This document shows positions 12,059 to 25,530 of a stretch of DNA of 64,000 bases, in pieces. How positions within the stretch are numbered: the first letter of the stretch is position 1; every line of letters begins with the position of its first letter. A program made the translations under genes and the position numbers. Source of the DNA: Deinandra increscens subsp. villosa (taxonomy: Eukaryota > Streptophyta > Magnoliopsida > Asterales > Asteraceae); the NCBI GenBank assembly GCA_039602395.1, contig JBCNJP010000006.1:40077279-40141278 (forward strand), given 5' to 3'. The notes beneath the pieces are model-generated. The model did not search any database. It was not told the origin of the DNA and saw only the letters and a program-made list of their open reading frames with translations.

Positions 12059-12923
12059 AACTTTTGTTAACGGAATCAGCAAACAAGATATATAATCAAT
12101 CCGGGTTGGGTGTCATCTTTTTTATTGGTAAACCCTAAACATGACACCCGCCATTAATATATTTTTTTTTTTGAACAAGAACCATTACAGAATTCGTATG
12201 GACGAATGATAACACCACTGATTGAATTCAATAGAGTTTTAGTGTTACCTCAGTGATAAGGATGATACATGAAGCGAACGATGATGAACTTGATCCCGTA
12301 TGCGACTTGGAATTTGATGCCGTAGGTCGACAGTTGTGACTGTGGATGCTCAAACAGTGACTGGGGACAACTGTGTGGTGGTCATCGGTGGTCTGAGAGT
12401 GGTGGCGGTGGCGGTGGAACTCGATCAGAAGGTGGTGGCCGGAATTTTCACCGGTGATTTGAGGTGATGGTGGTGTGCGATGCTAGAGGAAAAAACGGAA
12501 GGGACTGAGAGTTGTGAATGATAGGGTATGCTTCTGGGTACAAACGATCTAAGAGGGAGGAAGTAATTGAGTCTTTAAGACAAATTGATGGTGGTTCGGT
12601 TGTGTTTCGTAACCACCGAAGGTGGTCGATCGGAAAGGTGAACCGATCGACATTCAGCAACTTGAAGAAACTAAGTTCGGTGAGTTGTCAAATTGAGTCC
12701 CTACCAATTTTACATCATGGGTGATTGTGTTTAGTTATTGACGACACCAACCCCTCCATGTTTGGTTAATTAAAATGAGTTGAGGAATTGGCAAAACAGG
12801 TCCCTCGAAGTTTTAAATCCTTAACGAACCCTTGAGGGGTTAACGGCGATGACGATCATATTTGGCGCGTGACGTTTACAAAATATAAACCTTGATTCGT
12901 TCACATGAAATCATGAATAATAA

Positions 12924-12926
<3 letters not shown>

Positions 12927-12972
<46 letters not shown>
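12927..12972. repeat. (AT)n microsatellite
   Basis: About 23 AT units, with a similar tract at about 23347-23390 in the other LTR. Confidence 0.95.
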
Positions 12973-12976
<4 letters not shown>

Positions 12977-13200
12977 CACATAAAATGATGAGCATGAAAT
13001 CATAACGACACGTATATATACTCACATAAAATCATAAAACTCTATGATAGTTACGTGACACGTTGTCACATAAAATCATAAAATATAATGTGCATATATA
13101 TACATATATATCACATAAAATCATAAGTTCAATTGTCGCACATAAAATGACAAAACGATCACATGAAATTATAACGTATGACTTACATAAAATCATAGAA
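12973..13200. repeat. CACATAAAATCATAA short-word array in B1 LTR
   Basis: At least seven near copies of TCACATAAAATCATAA (variants with GATGA, TTATA) lie in 230 bp, spaced irregularly. The array is repeated in the other LTR at about 23393-23625. Confidence 0.75.
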
Positions 13201-13362
13201 TATCAAACGTCTAGACTCAAGTGTATGCTCGTATAGTTATGGTTATACAAAACCCTAATTTGCTAAGGTTAACACAGTCAACACATAAATGTTCACACAC
13301 CATTTATTACATTTTAAGTTCAATTAAAGTCAGGAAAAGAACTGAAAAGACGGATTGCCACA

Positions 13363-16300
13363 GTATCCCCTTATTGAAGAATTTTCGTCCTGAAAATTGA
13401 ATAACGTGATTAACAAGTTGGTCACAAAAGAAAGGAAAAAAAATTCTTAGTCGTCACATCATCCCCTTGTTGAATGAATTTCGTCCCGAAATTTAAATTA
13501 GTGACAATTTTTTTAAGAATCGAATTGATGGCAACACATCGAAAGAATCTAGGTTTCTTACTCCAAAGGAGTCAAGAATGTTATGACGAAGAATGTTTTC
13601 CCGATGTTGAGAAGATGTTAAAAATTTAGTGCGTTTTCAAAAGAAATTCGAATCAAAAGTATAGAAAGTGATTTCCTATCAAACGATCTCCAATGAGAAG
13701 AGTCGAACAACCGTATTATGGGGATCGTGTTGAGTAGCAAGGCCGAACAGAGTAACATGATACATAAGTATCCGAAATTAAAATTTCAATAGGAAGAAGA
13801 ACCATAGCATGTCTGAGTAGCCTCCAGCTATTGTACTCAATGCTGGGAGTGAGATTTCCATTTCGTGTCTGCTTTCAGTTAAGGTGTTTGCATTTACCAA
13901 TAACCCAGGTGAATCGGAAAGAGGAGAATTTGAGTATATGTGAAAATTGTGTGTGCATCAAGTCAATCAGTGTTTAATGAACCCATTGTCTAACAAAAAC
14001 GTAAACTTCTGATCTTGCCTACCAATTAGCAATTAGCATAGAATTACACAAGACTTATCAAGTTAACATGAAGACCCATGGATTGATCTAGTACTTTTTT
14101 GACCAATTAAGTTTCACATGATTCATAATAACATTGCAATTCACACTTTTCATGCAATAACGGTTCAAATAGCATACAACTCTACGAAGGTTTCTTTTAA
14201 AGGTTTATGCGGTCAAAGCGTACTAGCATGCAATCTATCATGAAGGTTTTACCATACAACGCATACAATTGTCCTAAGACCTCATACACTACCATGCAAC
14301 CCTAGCATGGCATATCTCTACCATATAAGTTCATAAACTAACCAACACAACTCACACGGTGCAAAGTTGACGGGACAACTTCACACAATCTTGTCATTCC
14401 CACCGAAGTAGGAGACTTAGGACCTTGTATGGTGTATGGTTTTCATACTCAATCAAGCTAATACACTCAGAACATGTCATTTTCTGGTTCCTAACACGTT
14501 TCATGCACATAACCAATCAAGCAATTCTATGCAGCTTATGTTTAAACCAGCACTTCATTAATTAATCAGTTTCTGTTCTCTAAACATAGGATTAGATTCT
14601 CAAATTCAGCATGCATAAACACATATGTTTTGTAAACATTTCTCATGAGAAGGTCAGAAGCAAACAAACTATGTATCGTGTTAAATTGGTTCAACAGTTG
14701 CTCAGATACTAAAATATAACTGGTAACATGCTGATTTTGTGACGAAAAGGACCAAGGTCTAAAGAGAAATCTAATCAAGAGCCCATTATCATCTAAAAGG
14801 TAACACGTAGCAGTTTGTTAAAAAAAAAATTACTCGATTCTGTTAAGAATTATTCAAGAAATCACATAGACAATTAGGTTCAATTTCAAGTTGGAGTTCA
14901 GTATCATACAACATATCACCATGCACACCTTGCTAAAGAATCAAAAGAAATTTAGAGTGAAGATCCAACAAAATAAAAGTGTAAATATGAGGTACCGAAT
15001 ATCGAAGAGTGCTCTGCAGGAATACACATGGCATTAAGCATGAGAATAAAAAATTAAGATGAAAAGCTCCAACGGCTTAGTTCGTGAATTCAGGTAATCG
15101 ATGGGATATCAAGCTTTTGATAGTCACAATTAAACATTCGAAGAACGACATGAGGGTTCAAACTGGCGCTGGTGAAGATACCAGCAGAGAGGATGAAAAT
15201 AACGTAATGGATGGTATAAAATTCAGAGAGAAATACAAAACGTACTTAACAAGATTTGGCAAGGAATTCGCGTAAATAGATATCGAAATGAACGTGTCAA
15301 CGGTTATACAATCTAATTGAGTAAACATCTCGTTACGGAAATCTTCATTGTTTAAGCTCACCAGTGTGCCCAATCTTCTTGGTGTTCTTGCGCTTAATGC
15401 GTCATGCTTCTTTTCTTGTCAAACTTCGGTTCAATGGTCTTCAAAAGTAAGATAAGGTACGAAAGTGTTGCAAAAGAGTGTCTTCGAAACATAAAACATC
15501 AAGATATTCAAAAGTGGTTTTGGGCTTTGATTTTCTGGACATATGAGTTTTCTTTAGGGTTTAGCGCATGCCTATTGCGGCTCAAAAGGTCAAATCGGTG
15601 CTTCATAGAAAAGGATCAGGGGCTATCACCTTAGTGAATGCCAGAGAGTTCATAAAAACAAGCAGTCGACCCAAAAGGAGTGTCCCTTAAACGAAAGTCG
15701 ATCTACTTCTTACACATGCTTCTAAAAGTTTGAGTTGATCATTCGATCAGGTGGTTCCGTCATTCATAAGGGAAATCTCTGATTTTCAAAACGTTGATGT
15801 TCATCAGAGTCAGAACACGCGTCTAAATCATGGCAGGAAATTCGCTTTAGAAAAGTTTTCTTCTAGACTCGGACAATGGAAAGCATGAAGTTTGATTATT
15901 TTGGGTATGTCTCTTTTGGTATGAATACGTAAGGGATATCTGTAATCTCGGAGAAAGTAGCATTAAGCAGTTTTGTCGAGGACCTAGTCCCGTTAGATGG
16001 AGTTTCTCATGACGAGGCTCTTGTGTATGACTCTAAAGTCAATCTTTAGTCCGGTACTGGTCCCACATTCAACGTGCCACCAATGTTTATATATAGGGTG
16101 TACCGCAGCTAACCCACCGCACTACCAACACCTTGAAAGTGTACCAACTACCCACCATCACTAGATATTAGTCAAACTACATTGGATACTTTTATCGGAA
16201 ATAGAGGACTTCAAGTTTCTCCCATACGCTTGAATGTAAAGGGGCGAGAGATTAAAACTTCAATACGTTGTACAAACAAAAGGTGTAGGTATTTCCATTC

Positions 16301-16537
16301 ACAAAACCAGTAGGATGCGTAAGGTTTGCTATTCTAGCGAAGATCGTCGAGAGTTTGGCACGTGCAGTAAGGATATCATAAAGCTTCTAATTTCAAGGCG
16401 ATCAAAATTTAAACATGCCACAAGGTTTATTTTCAATTTGGGGGTTCATCAATGAAAGTTATCTGAAAAGGACGATGGGGATTCGTGTACCAGGAATTTA
16501 TCGATAGCCGCTATGATAGGAGCGTTAATAAATATAC
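13363..16537 (-). other. B1 interior, left part: no coding signal
   Basis: Directly next to the LTR lie two polypurine-like stretches when read on minus: AATAAGGGGATAC (13363-13380 region) and, further in, AACAAGGGGATGATG preceded by TTTCGGGACGAAATTC (13455-13495 region). The rest has no open frame with recognisable domains. The short plus-strand frames are chance frames. Confidence 0.6.
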
Positions 16538-16921
16538 TGTTGATGCATGAACCTTGTGTGGTCGTTACTGTTCGAATTGTCAAACAGACTGGTTTGTCGA
16601 AGACATGAACTGAGGTCCGAACCTCAGCCGAACTCTAGGTTCGGAGTTGGCCGAACCTTGATGGCCGAACTCCAAGTTCGGAGGGAGTTCGGACAGAGTT
16701 CGGAGGTGCCGAGTTCGGACCTTATGAAGAAGTATAAATAGATTCGTCTTTGTATTTCTTTGTAAGTTTTCGTCTTGTTTCTGTGTGTTGAGAGGGGAGG
16801 TTCTGTCCGACCTCCCCCAGAGCTTAATTGTTGTATACTCCTTCGTTATGTAATCATTCAACATGATTCAATGACAAAACTTCCGTCTCATCCATAGAAA
16901 CGATCCGTAAACGGTTTTTCA
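16538..16921 (+). repeat. 5' LTR of T
   Basis: 384 bp. It carries several CCGAAC/GTTCGG words (16615-16720) just upstream of a TATA box. Confidence 0.93.
16733..16740 (+). promoter_or_regulatory. TATA box of T LTR
   Basis: TATAAATA lies about 15 bases after the last TTCGGAC word of the LTR, the layout also seen in A-family LTRs. Confidence 0.6.
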
Positions 16922-16923
16922 GT

Positions 16924-16935
16924 TGGTATCAGAGC
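16924..16935 (+). other. Primer-binding site of T (initiator tRNA-Met)
   Basis: TGGTATCAGAGC lies two bases after the LTR end. Confidence 0.9.
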
Positions 16936-17129
16936 TGTTGGCTCTTTCTATGGTCGAAATCTATCGTTTTTCTTCATTTCGAGACGTTAAACTCTCAGTT
17001 AGGGGTGATTGGAAGTGTTTCTGTTTGGTTTTTAATCAATCGAGTCTTCCTGAGTCATGTTTTTACCTAACAGAAGCCTCTAGATGTCAAAATTCGATCA
17101 AATTCTGAATCTGGTTCGAGTTCAAAAAT

Positions 17130-17325
17130 TTCCAGTTCGAGTTCGGACAACGTTCGGCCGAAGAACAGATCTGAAAAATAACCGCTCCGAACTCTAGGTT
17201 CGGAGGTCCGATGGTCAGGTTCGGAGGAGGTTCCGAAGGTCAGGTTCGGACTAGGTCCGAAGGTCAGTTTCGGAGAGGGTTCGGAGGATCAGGTTCGGAG
17301 GTAGATCGGACAAGGTTCGGACGAG
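17130..17325 (+). repeat. TTCGG word array in T leader
   Basis: About a dozen TTCGG words on the sense strand (GGTTCGGA, AGGTTCGGAC and similar), following the same pattern as A-family leaders. Confidence 0.75.
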
Positions 17326-17330
17326 CTCGA

Positions 17331-17421
17331 TCCCAGCCAGGGGCTCTGCCCCTTGGACCCCGCCAGGGGCTGCCGCCCCTTGGACCCCGCTTCTCAGGGG
17401 CGCTGCCCCCGAACCCCCGTT
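17331..17421 (+). repeat. GC-rich hairpin triplet in T
   Basis: Three successive units of roughly 27-30 bp, each built as AGGGGC-TGCC-GCCCCT or a variant followed by TGGACCCCG or GAACCCCCG. The interior elsewhere is AT-rich. Confidence 0.7.
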
Positions 17422-18461
17422 AGGTGGGAATTTTACAGAAGCGGATCAGTTATCGAGTTTACCCTTGATTCGGTAGCTGTGGGGTGTTATATTTGAAGAA
17501 AATCCAGATTCTGATACTTGTTACGAGTTAGTGATCGAATTTCAAGAAATGTGTTTGTGGGTAGTCATGGTTCTTGATGATGGACAGATATTCAAGAATA
17601 CGTGTTTCTGATGATGGACAGAGATTCGGAGACATGGTTATGATTACTTGGGAACGTTTGTCGGAGATTATCATTCTACACAAACTGAAGATTAAATGAG
17701 ATTAAAGATTCCGTTGCGGGCCACTTGAGTTTATCATTCCACTACAAGAATGCGGGGTTGGAATCATAAGAAATTGAAGATTTGAATATGTCACTTGTTT
17801 AGGGGGAAATTGGGGACCCTAAAAAAAACTTTCAAAGTTTCATAATTTTCATAATTGAAAAAGTGAATATTCAAAAGCAATCAGTTCAGGGATGATGGTG
17901 GTTTTTGATCTTCATGGAAATGTGGTATATTCTGATGTTCGTGCGAACCGATATGTCAAAGTTTTCAATTATGGTTTGGAACTTTCTGTCATATGCCCGA
18001 TACTTTCTTGAGTTGTCGAAAGACTTGGTCAGATTCCAGTCTGCAACGAGATATACGTTTACCGGAGTAATATATTGGGATGGATTTGATGCTGAGGGGG
18101 AATTTCCGTGATTGAAGATGCTGATCGTGTCTGTTTTCATAAAGATCAGAATGTGTTACAATTCGGTGAAGATTGAAGATTATTATCAAGATGCAGTGAT
18201 GTTCGTGTGTCTTTATAATTTCCGGATACAACTTATGAAGTAAACCATTATCATACATGCGGGTTCCAATTGGATGGTTGTGCTTGAAGCTAGGGGGAAT
18301 TTTATTGGTTGTGGAGATTGTACAAGATTCGAATTGTATCCTGCATACCTGATGATTCGGTCAAGGGGAGTTTGCTAAAGATAGAGATGTTTGCAGCAAG
18401 CTGACTGAAGATTGCTAGAAGATCAATGTCTGGATTCGACAGTAACGTCCAAGGGGGAATT

Positions 18462-18845
18462 TGTTGATGCATGAACCTTGTGTGGTCGTTACTGTTCGAA
18501 TTGTCAAACAGACTGGTTTGTCGAAGACATGAACTGAGGTCCGAACCTCAGCCGAACTCTAGGTTCGGAGTTGGCCGAACTTAGATGGCCGAACTCCAAG
18601 TTCGGAGGGAGTTCGGACAGAGTTCGGAGGTGGCGAGTTCGGACCTTATGAAGAAGTATAAATAGATTCGTCTTTGTATTTCTTTGTAAGTTTCTGTCTT
18701 GTTTCTTTGTGTTGAGAGGGGAGGTTCTGTCCGACCTCCCCCAGAGCTTAATCGTTGTATACTCCTTCGTTATGTAATCATTCAACATGATTCAATGACA
18801 AAACTTCCGTCTCATCCATAGAAACGATCCGTAAACGGTTTTTCA
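18462..18845 (+). repeat. 3' LTR of T
   Basis: 384 bp, nearly identical to the 5' LTR, and ends at the TATAC duplication. Confidence 0.93.
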
Positions 18846-18850
18846 TATAC

Positions 18851-20760
18851 AAATGTATGGATATCTTGGTGTACTCGATGGGTAGGAATGGATAATGCGG
18901 GTTGATAGAACAATTAGCTATCGATAATAAGAAGTTCATGCTCGATGGGTGTAAATAGAATTTCCATAAAAAAAAAGATTTTTATCGTTACTACAATTGA
19001 GATACAAGGTAGTCTCATCATCAATGGTTTTTAACTAGTAGAAAAGCTAACAAAAAAAATGTAACACCTTCTGGTTCAAGGCTCGAAGGCTCATCCAAGA
19101 CATAAAGGATTACAAAAGTGCGAGAATCGGAAATCGTTGGTTTTTAAATCGTAAAAGGTTCGAATCATGCACATAAATCAATCGCACAGGTTCAAAAGGT
19201 CAGTCGGAATAGTCATTACGTTAAAATTGAAAGTCATTAGTTTGAAACTGGGGAGACTCTTCACTATCATCACCTCCATTTGAGAGAAATATGCTTGCAG
19301 TGAGATAGGCAGTTTGTACAATCGTGAGGATGTTGTTGGCAACAAGTTTTGGTTCGCACAAGAAAATCAGGAATAATGAATATTCAGAGGGAAAGTTCAC
19401 AAGAGTTTTTAGCCAAGAAATATGTTCCAGTACCCGCGATATATATGATTTATATAACTCATTTTCATAGTCAAGAAAAACTTGTCATCAAAATACACGA
19501 GTGAAACGATGTCCCTTCAAGACTAGCATTCATAATATGCTTCAAAAGAGCTCTTGAAGGGATCATAATCCATATATATGAGAGATAAGATCACGCGCAA
19601 TAACGTTTACAAATATAGATGACTTCGATCATCCGGTTGAGTTCAGCATGTTCAACATTCGATGCCACGAGGAGAAAAAAATACAGGAATTTGGTCCAAA
19701 TATGACCATTGGCTTGCCTCGTAGGATTCTTTAGGATTTCCATATGCTGCAAATTACATTTACGTGTGCACCCGTAACTGTGATTTACTTTATATGATCA
19801 CCCTAGTTCCTCTTACTTCAGCTACCAAGTATGGTGTGGTCACTAACCCATGGTTATCTTGACAAGAATTTGTTAATGAGACAAGTTTTCGAGAATAGAA
19901 TGCTCACTAAGATTGGAATGACCCACCCGAAGCGAGTCAGCCGAAAATTTAGCTCACTAGGATCTGAGTAGAGTTTATCACACTGACCCTAGCTTAGCTC
20001 GAAGTTAGAGAATAATTATCACACATACTGGCATGATCGCAATATGATACACAAAGAGGGAATTTCAGTCGACCTGCGCATCAAGTTTCAGTGGGGTTAT
20101 AAGAATTGTACTCGAGTTGTATTATTTCAACGCACAACGCGATAAAATCGAGAAGGGAAAGATCTTAAGAGATCACAAAAAAATGTGAAGACGATCAGGA
20201 TAACGAAAGTTGATATAAGTGCCCCATAGGCAGCTACTTGAATTCATACCCTGCTAACTCTAGTGAAGATAAATAATCGCGCTACTAGCACATCGAGATA
20301 ACATTTCCTAAACGGGTGAGTTTAGAGATATACGTAAGGCCGGTATAACAAGAACCTCCTAAGCTAAGATAGAGGTTTAAGGACAGGAAGAGGTATTACG
20401 CCACCTTCCCTACGCAGCATACATCCATAGTATGGGCACTACGCCCAGTTGTTCAATCCGGAATAATCCCGAGTAGTAATCAGCTCGTCAAAAGTATAAA
20501 CGTGATCTTTCGATATGATTCGATGTCTCGTCGTACATGAATGTTAACCAAGAGGTACACAACTTAGAGAAGTTAAGAAAAATAGCTCAAGACTGACCGG
20601 CTCCTCGCCGTGAGTATAAGGGGATTGGATTATGTAAACGATAAATCGTAAACCAGGTGCGTGTAGGAGTGAGTATCACGATGCATGAGAGAAATGTTTA
20701 AGTGAAACTAATGTAAAACAGTTACAGTCTAAGACGAGTCTTAGTTCGCTGTAACCAATG
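18851..20760 (-). other. B1 interior, right part: no coding signal
   Basis: This is about 1.9 kb between T and the B1 primer site, where gag would begin in an autonomous relative. No Gag-like reading is found on either strand. Confidence 0.6.
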
Positions 20761-20772
20761 GCTCTGATACCA
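20761..20772 (-). other. Primer-binding site of B1 (initiator tRNA-Met)
   Basis: The plus strand GCTCTGATACCA is the reverse complement of TGGTATCAGAGC, three bases from the LTR start at 20776. Confidence 0.9.
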
Positions 20773-20775
20773 ATC

Positions 20776-21890
20776 TGTCACACCCCCAAAAATCCCACGC
20801 GCGATAACGCGTCGCGGGGAGCGTGACAAACCAGGATCGCCGTCCATTAGTTACACCAAATGACCAGTAATTAATAAAAAGGTTGTATATTTCATTAAAT
20901 TATAAATACATAGTTTTACAAATGCGGAAGCGTAATACGCTGAAAGTATTTATGTAAAAACACCGCCACCCAAGGTGACGTGGCATGTTCAAAGAAAATA
21001 AAAGGGTTTCGAAGTCTCATGTATGCGTACTCGTGATACTCGAACATCTGCAACCTGAGAATAACATGCTAAAAAGTGTCAACACAAAGGTTGGTGAGTT
21101 CACAGGTTTATCTGTTCAAAAACAGTTCAAGTTCAGTTTAAGATTGGTTGTTCAACAACAATCAAGTTGAGTTTAAGATTGACTACTCAACAATAGTCAA
21201 GTTGTAAGAGCATAACCACTAATATATATCAAATAGCTAGCTAGGCTATATACATGAAACTTCGCACGTTGATGGTCACCGAAGCTAACAGTTGTTTATA
21301 GTTTGTGCAGTTTGCCTTGTTGTGTTTAGGACGAATATAACACCCATTCGATATCCGATCGTGCCAGCGCGACTGGCCCGGGTGGGGTTTGTCAGACCCA
21401 GTAGTACTACAATATATATCCCGCTATCGTCATTAATACTAACGGTACCATAAGAAGGACTTTGTTGTATCAGTGTGCTACAAGTACTTCAAGTGATATA
21501 TAAAAGTCTAATTATCTCAGTTGTATAGTTCATGCATGTTAATCTCCCCCAAAAGGATTAAAGCAGTAAAATGGGGCCGTGAAACTCACCTTTGGGTGCA
21601 CAGCAAATCCAGATAAATTACAAAGCAAGTAGCAATCAGTAGGTCTTGCGTTCTCTACCAAACACCTAACGAGCATATATGCATAAGTGTGTGTTCGACA
21701 TGAGTGACATAGCCTAGCTGACCGTTAAATGATACATAAATCCCAACGTGACGTGTGTGAGAATTTCCAACTCGATACTTGACAAAACCGTTTAACCAAA
21801 TCAAGTTGACAATGGCGTTGAGCCGAAATCATAAGGCTCGTCAAAAGATATTTATTATATATTCATAAAACCGAGTAGTTAAAATGTGTT

Positions 21891-21921
<31 letters not shown>

Positions 21922-23348
21922 ATCCGAATGTATAAAATGTTTACATCGTGAAATACAACCAAAATGTATTATTCGTATACGCACATTCTTATGTAAATAT
22001 AAGGGTTACCAAAACGTTCGTTTATATTTCTCAAATGTGTGTTTTTTACATTTTTTTCCAAATACACATCCTTTATAACTCTTGCAAAAATCAATATTTT
22101 ATATGATAATCATATTACTTGAACCAACGAGATAAAAACGAAGGTAACGATGTCTACATGGTCTTCTACGAGTCCAAAATAATATTGGGAACGATCGGTT
22201 ATGGGTTTCGGGTCAAGAAAAGTAAAGAAAACACGAATTAAAAATAAAACAGAAGCATTTGAGGGCCACCGGGTTTGAACCCATGACCTTTCATTCATTT
22301 GCAAGGGTTTAAGCCTCTGTGACCAGGTCGCCGATTGGTAACAATTCCGAAATAAACGTTTTTAATTAACAGGAACGAAAACCAGGTTTTAGGAAAATCC
22401 ATAAAAAGATTTAGGGGAAGCCGGGTTTCGAACCCGCGACCCGTACGTTACAACAGAACACCCCGACCACGTGGGACACCTAACTGTTTGTTAACGGGAT
22501 CAGCAAACAAGATATATAATCAATCCGGGTTGGGTGTCATCTTCTTTATTGGTAAACCCTAAACATGACACCCGCCATTAATTTTTTTTTTGTTTTTGAA
22601 CAAGAACCATTACAGAATTCGTATGGACGAATGATAACACCACTGATTGAATTCCATAGAGTTTTAGTGTTACCTCAGTGATAAGGATGATACATGAAGC
22701 GAACGATGATGAACTCGAACCCGTATGCGACTTGGAATTCGATGCCGTAGGTCGACAGTTGTGACTGTGGATGCTCAAACAGTGACTGGGGACAACTGTG
22801 CGGTGGTCATCGGTGGTCTGAGAGTGGTGGCGGTGGCGGTGGAACTCGATCAGAAGGTGGTGGCCGGAATTTTCACCGGTGATTTGAGGTGATGGTCGTG
22901 TGCGATGCTAGAGGAAAAAACGGAAGGGAGTGAGAGTTGTGAATGATAGGGTATGCTTCTGGGTACAAACGATCTAAGAGGGAGGAAGTAATTGAGTCTT
23001 TAAGACAAATTGATGGTGGTTCGGTTGTGTTTCGTAACCGCCGAAGGTGGTCGATCGGAAAGGTGAACCGATCGACATTCAACAACTTGAAGAAACTAAG
23101 TTCGGTGAGTTGTCAAATTGAGTCCCTCCCAATTTTACATCATGGGTGATTGTGTTTAGTTATTGACGACACCAGCCCCTCCATGTTTGGTTAATTAAAA
23201 TGAGTTGAGGAATTGGGAAAACAGGTCCCTCGAAGTTTTAAATCCTTAACGAACCCTTGAGGGGTTAACGGCGATGACTATATTATTTGGCGCGTGACGT
23301 TTACAAAATATAAACCTTGATTTGTTCACATGAAATCATGAATAGTAA

Positions 23349-23395
<47 letters not shown>

Positions 23396-23648
23396 CACAT
23401 AAAATGATGAACATGAAATCATAACGACACGTATATATACTCACATAAAATCATAAAACTCTATGATAGTTACGTGACACGTTGTCACATAAAATCATAA
23501 AATATAATGTGCATATATATACATATATATCACATAAAATCATAAGTTCAATTGTCGCACATAAAATGACTAAACGATCACATGAAATTATAACGTATGA
23601 CTTACATAAAATCATAGAATATCAAACGTCTAGACTCAAGTGTATGCT
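20776..23648 (-). repeat. 5' LTR of B1, major part
   Basis: It matches 10335-13225 of the other LTR until A2 interrupts at ATGCT (23644-23648). The final 133 bp are at 29532-29664. Confidence 0.92.
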
Positions 23649-23975
23649 TGAAAGTTCGTGAGCGTGAGAATCTTCTACTTAGCCGTATAGAAATCAATGT
23701 AAACGAGTAAAACACAAAGAGTAAATACAACTGAGACTTGTATTAACCACAGAGACCACAAAGTACACTCAGAAAGTATATGACACGGAAGCTCTCTAAT
23801 TCTATACAAGACTAACATATTTATAGGCTGAAACCACGACTGGCCGAACCTCAGGTTCGGCCAAGCTTCGGCGGCTCCGAACCTCGAGTTCGGACAAGGT
23901 TCGGCCAACCCTAAACTTGAATGTTCCGTCTTGTTCTCGATACTTCACATGACGATCAGGAACCATGTATCAACA
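23649..23975 (-). repeat. 3' LTR of A2
   Basis: It contains two inverted repeats made of the same arms: GGCCGAACC/GGTTCGGCC with loop TCA (23842-23862) and TCCGAAC/GTTCGGA (23876-23894). Confidence 0.93.
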
Positions 23976-24194
23976 AACTCCCCCTCGGCATGTGCAGTAT
24001 TATCTTCTCTTAATAAAACTTGTATCTTGTATCTTCAATCAAACTCCTCCTCGATCTAGACGATGAGTTCAATCTTGAAAACTTGATATTGCAACGTGTG
24101 TAGTCTCTTTATCAACAACCTTCAGAAGACTTGAAGTTGTGATGTTCTCTTTCCACTTAGAAACCTGCCAACATAAATAATCTTGGCGCAAAAC

Positions 24195-24207
24195 GTCTCT
24201 TCGAGAC
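24195..24207 (-). other. Conserved 3' UTR hairpin of A2
   Basis: GTCTC-GAA-GAGAC on the minus strand, enclosed by an outer stem ATCTTGG/CCAAGAT. The same hairpin occurs in A1, A3, A4 and the tandem copies. Confidence 0.65.
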
Positions 24208-24705
24208 TCCAAGATATCTTGATTTTGAAAATGATTTCGTATTCCATGTTGATCAATCGAAAACAACTCAGAAACAAAATCTTTTTGGCTTTTAGGAACT
24301 TTACATCAAAACACACCTAAAATCTTTTTGGTATTTTCTGATAAGAAAGTAAATGCCATACAGAAACAGACACTATTTTTGTCTTTTGTGAGAAAGATCA
24401 CGACTTGGGATCATATTGGTCATAACATGCTGAACTACACTTCAATTTCAATTATTGTAGCACATAAGCCATGCCGATTGCAGATATACTTTGTCCAAAT
24501 TTAAACTCTGGCACAATCATACTCATAACATCTGGATATGTTAAGGTATTTATTAGATTTGCATTGACCAGTGTACCCCACACTATCAGACATACTCAAA
24601 TATGCTTTGCTTATCACATTTTGTGATTTCATTTGTGATTTTAATCACATAATGATTGTAACCATGATATAGTCAACTGTGTTCCATGCAAAAAGAAATA
24701 AGAAC

Positions 24706-24947
24706 GTTAAATCGTCTACCTTAAGGTCGATCTTTCAATACGCAGATAAGGCCTCGGATTTAACAAAATAAAAAAAAAATAAAACAAGTTGAAATTGTAT
24801 AACTCAACAACAATCAGGTCGGTACTCCCGTACACGCAGAGAAAGTCCGATGAGTTATACGAAACACCAAAGAAAATAAAGCAGAACGTCAAACGAACAA
24901 CAATCAGGTCGGTCTTTCGACACGCAGAGAAAGTCCGATCGTTTGAC
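24706..24947 (-). ncRNA. Triple stem-loop 3' UTR domain, A2 copy
   Basis: The module closing stems on minus are GTCAAACG/CGTTTGAC, GTATAACTCA/TGAGTTATAC (10 bp perfect) and GTTAAATC with its partner near 24706. Apical hairpins are GTC-GAAA-GAC (GNRA loop) and GTAC-GGGA-GTAC. This is the best-formed copy for module 2. Confidence 0.65.
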
Positions 24948-25530
24948 AAAATAAAGAAAATCAAACAAGATTAAATCTTTGCAAAATGAACACATGTATA
25001 CACAGTGACTTCTCATTTTATTTTTCACATATCTTTTTCTTGATATATCATGAGATATGCATCAAGATGTTGTCCACTAGGTCAAGCATCAGATTTAGTG
25101 TATATCACATTTGTATACTTTCTGATTTGCCGAGCCTATCTTGCACATCGATCAAATGGTCTTATGGCTTTTTCACTTACTTTATCCATGAGTCAGACAC
25201 TGTCAGCCAATGTACCATCATTTCCCATTCATGTCAGATACAATTTCTTATTTTTCAATGTTTTTGGCTTTTTCAAATTTCTCCCCCTAAAAATGACAAC
25301 TCTATTTATAGATTTTCATTTTTACGATTTGAAAAACAAACACTATTTTTGTATTTTTGCAAAAACAAACAAAAAAAATTGATCAACCAACACGAATACT
25401 TTGCAGATTAGCTTTGTGAAAACAAAAATGATTTAGACATTCAGTTTAATTAGAACAGATATTTCACAATCAGCAATATTTCAATCACAGAAAGGTCATC
25501 CTGAAACACCTGCTGACACCAAATAAATCA

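Larger units (their letters stand above)
10335..13362 (-). repeat. 3' LTR of B1 (3,028 bp)
   Basis: It matches 20776-23648 plus 29532-29664 nearly base for base. Differences are concentrated in the (AT)n tracts and scattered substitutions. It contains two AT microsatellites, two tRNA-like T-arm sequences and a CACATAAAATCATAA array. Confidence 0.92.
16538..18845 (+). mobile_element. Small non-autonomous LTR retrotransposon T (2,308 bp)
   Basis: Two 384-bp LTRs (16538-16921, 18462-18845) run TGTTGATGC...TTTTTCA with duplication TATAC (16533-16537, 18846-18850). The primer site TGGTATCAGAGC is at 16924-16935. A purine tract AAGGGGGAATTT (18451-18462) precedes the 3' LTR. The interior of 1.5 kb has no gag or pol. 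The LTRs differ by only a handful of bases, so insertion is recent. Size and structure resemble TRIM/SMART-type elements with larger LTRs. It shares the TTCGG words and primer type of the A family. Confidence 0.93.

Noticed and set aside
12370..12760. Captured host gene fragment in the B1 LTR (GGTGGCGGTGG-rich)
   Set aside because: The open frames are short, present on both strands and lack any recognisable domain. Compositional bias alone is not enough.
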